Shown in pieces: positions 15,463 to 18,601 of a DNA stretch of 18,601 nt. This DNA is from Clostridiales bacterium (lineage in GTDB: Bacteria > Bacillota > Clostridia > Christensenellales > Pumilibacteraceae), in contig DQGD01000012.1 in NCBI GenBank assembly GCA_003533505.1, positions 1 through 18,601 of the forward strand, written 5' to 3'. The position numbers and the translations under genes are program-made. How positions within the stretch are numbered: position 1 is the first letter of the stretch; the number at the start of each line of letters is the position of its first letter. Under the pieces are notes generated by a model that was not told the DNA's origin, ran no database searches, and saw only the letters and a list, made by a program, of their open reading frames with translations.

Positions 15463-15801
15463 ATGAAGCCGGGAGAGGGCTATGAGGTGACGGGCGACCT
15501 TTACGACATCGCGTGGCGCATAAGGGCAATCGATCCCTTGTACCGCGTGTGGTACTCGTACCGCAAGCGCCGCTACGAGGTGCATCACCTCGGGCAAAAG
15601 GGCGACACCTACGCGCTTACCGTGCCTTACGGGACGCTTGACGAGCGCACGCTGCGGCTGGTGAGAAGAACGCGCGCGGAAAACGCCGCCGCTCTCATAC
15701 GCGAAACGGAAGAAAGAAACGCCGAGCTGAGAAAGGAGGCTGTGCGCCGCGCCGCGAACAACGCCGCGCGAGCCGCAGAAAAAGCCTTGTCGGCATTGTA
15801 A
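15463..15801 (+). CDS. Small basic phage protein downstream of the capsid gene
   Basis: A protein of 112 residues beginning three bases after the capsid stop, with GGGAG inside the capsid end as ribosome binding site. Residues 1-65 look like a compact domain (YDIAWRIRAIDPLYRVWYSYRKRRYEVHHL, ALTVPYGTLDE). The rest (about 68-112) is one long charged helix rich in Arg, Glu and Ala. Similar small proteins follow the capsid gene in podovirus-like operons, but I do not recognise a named family. Its last codons and stop are part of a 26-base near-duplicate repeated 33 bases downstream. Confidence 0.7.
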   Translation: MKPGEGYEVTGDLYDIAWRIRAIDPLYRVWYSYRKRRYEVHHLGQKGDTYALTVPYGTLDERTLRLVRRTRAENAAALIRETEERNAELRKEAVRRAANNAARAAEKALSAL

Positions 15802-15837
15802 AAGCCGGGCAAAAAAGCTTTGTCCGCGTTGTAAAAG
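15779..15837 (+). repeat. 26-bp near-duplicate at the 3' end of the small basic gene
   Basis: 15779-15804 and 15812-15837 match at 23 of 26 positions with a 33-base period. The first copy contains the final codons and the TAA of the gene at 15463. The second copy is non-coding and looks like a tandem duplication of the gene end. Confidence 0.7.
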
Positions 15838-15852
15838 GTCAGGGTGAAAAGC

Positions 15853-15910
15853 CCGGGAAAGCGACCGCTCGCGAGGAATGTAAGTCCTTCGGGCGGTCGT
15901 TCGTTCCCGG
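15853..15910 (+). other. Long imperfect hairpin, candidate structured RNA
   Basis: CCGGGAA (15853-15859) pairs with TTCCCGG (15904-15910). After a small internal loop CGACCGC (15862-15868) pairs with GCGGTCG (15893-15899), and an upper stem CGAGGA/TCCTTCG with one bulge (15872-15877, 15885-15891) closes a seven-base loop. No T tract follows, so it is not a plain terminator. It fills the 128-bp gap between two head genes and ends just before the ribosome binding site of the next gene. It may be an RNA processing or translation-control element. Confidence 0.6.
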
Positions 15911-15929
15911 CATTAACGGAGGGAGAAAT

Positions 15930-16493
15930 ATGAAACTAAAAACCGCCGTGTATTACGCGGCAATGTTTTTGCAGCTCGATGCGGTGTGTACGGCGCTCGA
16001 GAGCACGTCTACGTCCTACACAGGGGCTACGAAAGCGGAAATAGACAGGCTGGTGCGCTGCGCAAACCTCGTCATCGGCGAGGCGGCGAGCGATTATCTG
16101 CCGCTGAAAACGCGCGAAACGGTGACGACGGACGACGGCGAGATAGAGTATTCTAAGCTTACCAAATCGATTATCGACGTGTATTCGGTCAAGGACGAGT
16201 ACGGGCGCACGGTGCCGGTCAGGGAGTACTTTGACAGAATACTCGTGCCGAAAAAGGGCAGGTACGAAGTCGAGTACAGCTACATGCCGCAAAGCGTGGG
16301 GCTGGACGACGAAATACCGTACACGGAAAGGCTGGGCGCACGCGCGATAGGCTACGGCACCGCATGCGAGTACTGCATAATCTCTGGCATGACGGACGAC
16401 GCCGTGTTGTGGGACAAGAGGTACAAAGACGCGTTGCACCTCGCCGAAACGGGCAAGACCGACAAGCGAGTCAAGCCGAGGCGGTGGGCGTGA
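15930..16493 (+). CDS. Probable head-tail connector/adaptor protein
   Basis: A protein of 187 residues with GGAGGGAG seven bases before the ATG. The N-terminal half is helical (residues 1-60, with AEIDRLVRCANLVIGEAASDYLPL), and the middle is beta-rich with IDVYSVKDEYGRTVPVREYFDRILVPKKGRYEVEYSYMP (about 86-126). The C-terminus is again helical with a YGTACEYCIISGMTDDAVLWDKRYKDAL segment. This helix-beta-helix layout is that of adaptor proteins which dock under the portal (as P22 gp4 or HK97 gp6 do). The role is inferred from layout and from its place between capsid and tail genes. Its stop overlaps the next start (TGATG). Confidence 0.72.
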   Translation: MKLKTAVYYAAMFLQLDAVCTALESTSTSYTGATKAEIDRLVRCANLVIGEAASDYLPLKTRETVTTDDGEIEYSKLTKSIIDVYSVKDEYGRTVPVREYFDRILVPKKGRYEVEYSYMPQSVGLDDEIPYTERLGARAIGYGTACEYCIISGMTDDAVLWDKRYKDALHLAETGKTDKRVKPRRWA

Positions 16494-17929
16494 TGAGAAA
16501 CGATTATCTGGCAGTTTCGGGTGCAAAGAAGAGCCGCGTGGTTATTCCCGATTTCTCGGGCGGCGCGGACTACGACAAGGACGAGGGCGCCGGTTCGCTC
16601 TCGCGTGCTTCGGACAGCTTCAACTTCGATTTTTCGGGCGGCGAATTAAAGACGGGCTACGGCTTGAAAAAGTACCTGCCGCTTGCGAATTTCACCGTCA
16701 GGTCGGCGTGGCTGTTCACGCGCTATGACCACGACAAGGACGAGCGCGACGACATAATGCTGGCGACGGACGACGCCGGCATGCTGTACGAGCGGCACGC
16801 TTCGCAGGGCGCGTCGAGCTTCAGCCAAGTCGAGGGCGTGAATTTTGCCGACGTGCCGACCTATATAAACTACCGTCTTTACGGCGACGACGTGGTGCTG
16901 ATGTGCTCGGTCAAGGACGGAATGTACGTTTACGACGGCGTGAGAGAGCCGTACAAGGTGGATGACGCGCCGCTGATAACCTCGATGGCGCTGCACGGCG
17001 AAAGACTGTTCGTCACGGTGGGCGGCGAGAAAAAGGACTTGTGGTTTTCCGAGGACCTCGACCCCACGAATTGGGACGCGTCGCTAAAGGGCGGCGGCTT
17101 TATCGAGATGACCGACGAGCGCGGCGACCTCAACCGCGTGATAAGTTTTCTCGGCTACGTTTACGTTTTTCGCGAACGCGGCATATCGCGCGTGTACGCC
17201 TCGGGGCGGCAAACCGACTTTGCCGTGACCAACCTGTTTGTGTCGGGCGGCAGGATTTACCCGGGTTCGGTGACAGTGTGCGGCGACAGAGTGCTGTTCC
17301 TCGCCACCGACGGGCTGTACGCTTTCGACGGCGCGAACGCTACCAAAATTCTCGGCAAGGTCACGGGCGTGATTTCGAGCGGCGAGAGGTGCGCTTCGGC
17401 TTACCGCGACGGCAAATACTACCTGTCGTTCCGCCGCGACTATACCACTCAGGAAGAGCCGATAGGCTGCGAAAACGAGTATGCAAATCCCGTCAACAAC
17501 ATGCTGCTCGTTCTGGAAATCGCGACGGGCAAGTACTCGCTCTCGCGCGGTCTGGACATCACGGGCTTTACCTGCGCGGACGACGCAGGGGTTGTCGCAA
17601 TCACTTCGCGCGGCGAAACGGGCACGGTGGAAAAGTGCGGCAGAGGCATAAACTGTTCGCTCAAAAAGGTGTGGGTAGTGCCTAAAACCGACATGGGCAC
17701 CGCCGACAAAAAGACCGTGCGCGAAATACGCCTGTTCACCAAGTCCGCGGTTAAAATCACGCTTAAATCGGACACCGCAAGCCTCGAGGTAAACTTTACG
17801 AGCGGCAGGGACGTGCAAAGAAAGCGCGTGTCGTTTTCGGGGCGCAGGATAGGCATGGAGATTTCGTCCTACGCCGACGACGTGCTCGTGTCGCGTCCGT
17901 CGCTGATTGTCACTCACGGCGGCTTCTGA
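16493..17929 (+). CDS. Beta-rich tail/DNA-stabilisation protein (P22 gp10- or T7 gp12-like)
   Basis: A protein of 478 residues starting at ATG 16493, which overlaps the previous stop as TGATG; longer in-frame starts lie within the connector gene and are rejected. The sequence consists of recurring short beta-strand units: SAWLFTRYDHDKDERDDIMLATDDAGMLYE, YRLYGDDVVLMCSVKDGMYVYDG, KDLWFSEDLDPTNWD, GYVYVFRERGISRVYA, DRVLFLATDGLYAFDG, ASAYRDGKYYLSFR. Such repeated blades suggest a beta-propeller, as in short-tail nozzle and packaged-DNA stabilisation proteins of podoviruses. A C-terminal beta-sandwich-like part (about 405-478) follows. The fold is inferred by eye; the exact counterpart is not certain. 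Confidence 0.72.
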   Translation: MRNDYLAVSGAKKSRVVIPDFSGGADYDKDEGAGSLSRASDSFNFDFSGGELKTGYGLKKYLPLANFTVRSAWLFTRYDHDKDERDDIMLATDDAGMLYERHASQGASSFSQVEGVNFADVPTYINYRLYGDDVVLMCSVKDGMYVYDGVREPYKVDDAPLITSMALHGERLFVTVGGEKKDLWFSEDLDPTNWDASLKGGGFIEMTDERGDLNRVISFLGYVYVFRERGISRVYASGRQTDFAVTNLFVSGGRIYPGSVTVCGDRVLFLATDGLYAFDGANATKILGKVTGVISSGERCASAYRDGKYYLSFRRDYTTQEEPIGCENEYANPVNNMLLVLEIATGKYSLSRGLDITGFTCADDAGVVAITSRGETGTVEKCGRGINCSLKKVWVVPKTDMGTADKKTVREIRLFTKSAVKITLKSDTASLEVNFTSGRDVQRKRVSFSGRRIGMEISSYADDVLVSRPSLIVTHGGF

Positions 17930-17943
17930 GAGGAGAAAAAGCT

Positions 17944-18601
17944 ATGGACTACGGGAAAACGGCTTACCTTAAGGTGAGCGAGCTGGAGGCGCGGCTTGCG
18001 GACAGGCTGACGGCAAAGCCGAAGAACAGGACGGGCATGAATTTCCGACCGTTTTTCGACTTTGCGACAGGCGACTTTGAAGCCGCCGAGGTTTCCGCGG
18101 ACGAAACGATTGCGATAATCGTCAAAGCGGAGGTGCGAGCCGATTCGGATATAAGCGGAGCTAAAATTTCGATGAAGCTTGACGGGATAGTCGCATCGGA
18201 GAGCGCGGGCGCGTCGCTCACGGGCGGCGAGCGGTACGATTTTATGCTGCTTGCCGCGCTCGACCCCGGCAGCGGCGCGACGCTTTCGCTGTCGATGGAC
18301 GGCGCGGACTGCACGCTGCTATCGTGTCAGCTCGTCGTTTCGGGCACGGGAGCAAAGCTTCGCTGCGGCTCGGGCGATTGCGCCGCCGACAAGAACGGCA
18401 ACGGCAAGTGGCTGACCGTCACTTGCGAGGACGACGACGTCGCGGCTTATATTTTCGACGAGAGCGAGCCGCTTTACATCGGAGCACCGCTGTACGTCGG
18501 CACGGGGCGAAAAGCCGATTGCGCAGGCGGCGACGGAGATTCGTTCGTCGTGGCTTACGTCGACGTGCGCGGCAACGCCTACGTCGCGACGGTGAACGAC
18601 G
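17944..18601 (+). CDS. Phage structural protein of unknown function (partial)
   Basis: An open frame of 219 codons running off the right edge, with AGAGGAG nine bases before its ATG and 14 bases after the previous stop. The first 25 residues are helical (MDYGKTAYLKVSELEARLADRL). The rest is beta-rich with Asp, Gly and Ser, including IAIIVKAEVRADSDISGAKISMKLDG (about 59-84) and alternating strands up to the edge. It has no recognised catalytic motif or signal peptide. By position it is probably a tail or virion-associated protein, such as a tail appendage or head decoration; I cannot name a family. Confidence 0.7.
   Translation, partial: MDYGKTAYLKVSELEARLADRLTAKPKNRTGMNFRPFFDFATGDFEAAEVSADETIAIIVKAEVRADSDISGAKISMKLDGIVASESAGASLTGGERYDFMLLAALDPGSGATLSLSMDGADCTLLSCQLVVSGTGAKLRCGSGDCAADKNGNGKWLTVTCEDDDVAAYIFDESEPLYIGAPLYVGTGRKADCAGGDGDSFVVAYVDVRGNAYVATVND

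Noticed and set aside
14329..15597. Minus-strand open frame of 422 codons opposite the capsid gene.
   Set aside because: Antisense shadow caused by codon bias; no motif or ribosome site, and it contradicts the capsid, which is well supported.
16364..16492. N-terminal extension of the tail protein into the connector gene.
   Set aside because: It would overlap the connector by 130 bases with no ribosome site; the TGATG junction at 16491-16495 is a typical coupled start.
17084..17917. Minus-strand open frame of 277 codons opposite the tail protein gene.
   Set aside because: Low-complexity shadow translation without a start context or domain.
1..18601. CRISPR arrays, tRNA or rRNA genes, insertion sequences, integrase and attachment sites.
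   Set aside because: Looked for across both strands by eye; no regularly spaced repeats, transposase motifs, cloverleaf or integrase were found.

Overview
The window joins two unlike blocks at about 8.2-8.4 kb. The left block is clearly more AT-rich, and every gene in it is read leftward. The right block is GC-rich and is mostly read rightward. Strong AGGAGG-type ribosome binding sites throughout, the standard code, and a host-like secreted SH3 protein suggest an uncultured anaerobic Bacillota (Clostridia-like) host with a prophage or phage segment. This taxonomic guess is weak.

Left block (1-8172, minus strand): a compact defence operon. A near-consensus promoter (8144-8172) faces leftward into KilA-N protein, XRE repressor-like protein, GIY-YIG/DUF4357 nuclease, caspase-like protease, TIR-like protein, hsdR, hsdM and hsdS (hsdS runs off the left edge). 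Most gaps are 15 bp or less; the largest is 62 bp, between the TIR gene and hsdR. The adjacent TIR-like (DUF1863/MTH538-type) and caspase-like genes match the recently described type IV Thoeris architecture, in which the TIR enzyme makes a cyclic ADP-ribose signal that switches on a caspase-like protease. They sit in one transcription unit with a complete type I restriction-modification system (second half of hsdS outside the window).

Junction (8156-8515): no gene. It holds the leftward promoter, a bidirectional-looking intrinsic terminator, an imperfect promoter-like element, and a GC-rich hairpin touching the ribosome binding site of the next gene.

Right block (8516-18601, plus strand except one gene): the head-assembly part of a tailed phage. 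It contains a sigma-region-4-like regulator, large terminase, two small unknown genes that overlap, a P22-type portal, a coiled-coil probable scaffold, a HK97-fold-type major capsid protein, a small unknown protein, a head-tail connector-like protein, a predicted beta-rich tail/stabilisation protein, and an open-ended structural gene. The portal/scaffold/capsid/connector/tail order without tail-tube and tape-measure genes suggests a short-tailed (podovirus-like) phage, although later genes are not visible. A secreted, membrane-anchored SH3 gene lies on the opposite strand between the regulator and terL and looks like cargo. No integrase, tRNA, att site or CRISPR array is visible, so whether the defence operon is phage cargo or host DNA flanking a prophage cannot be settled here.
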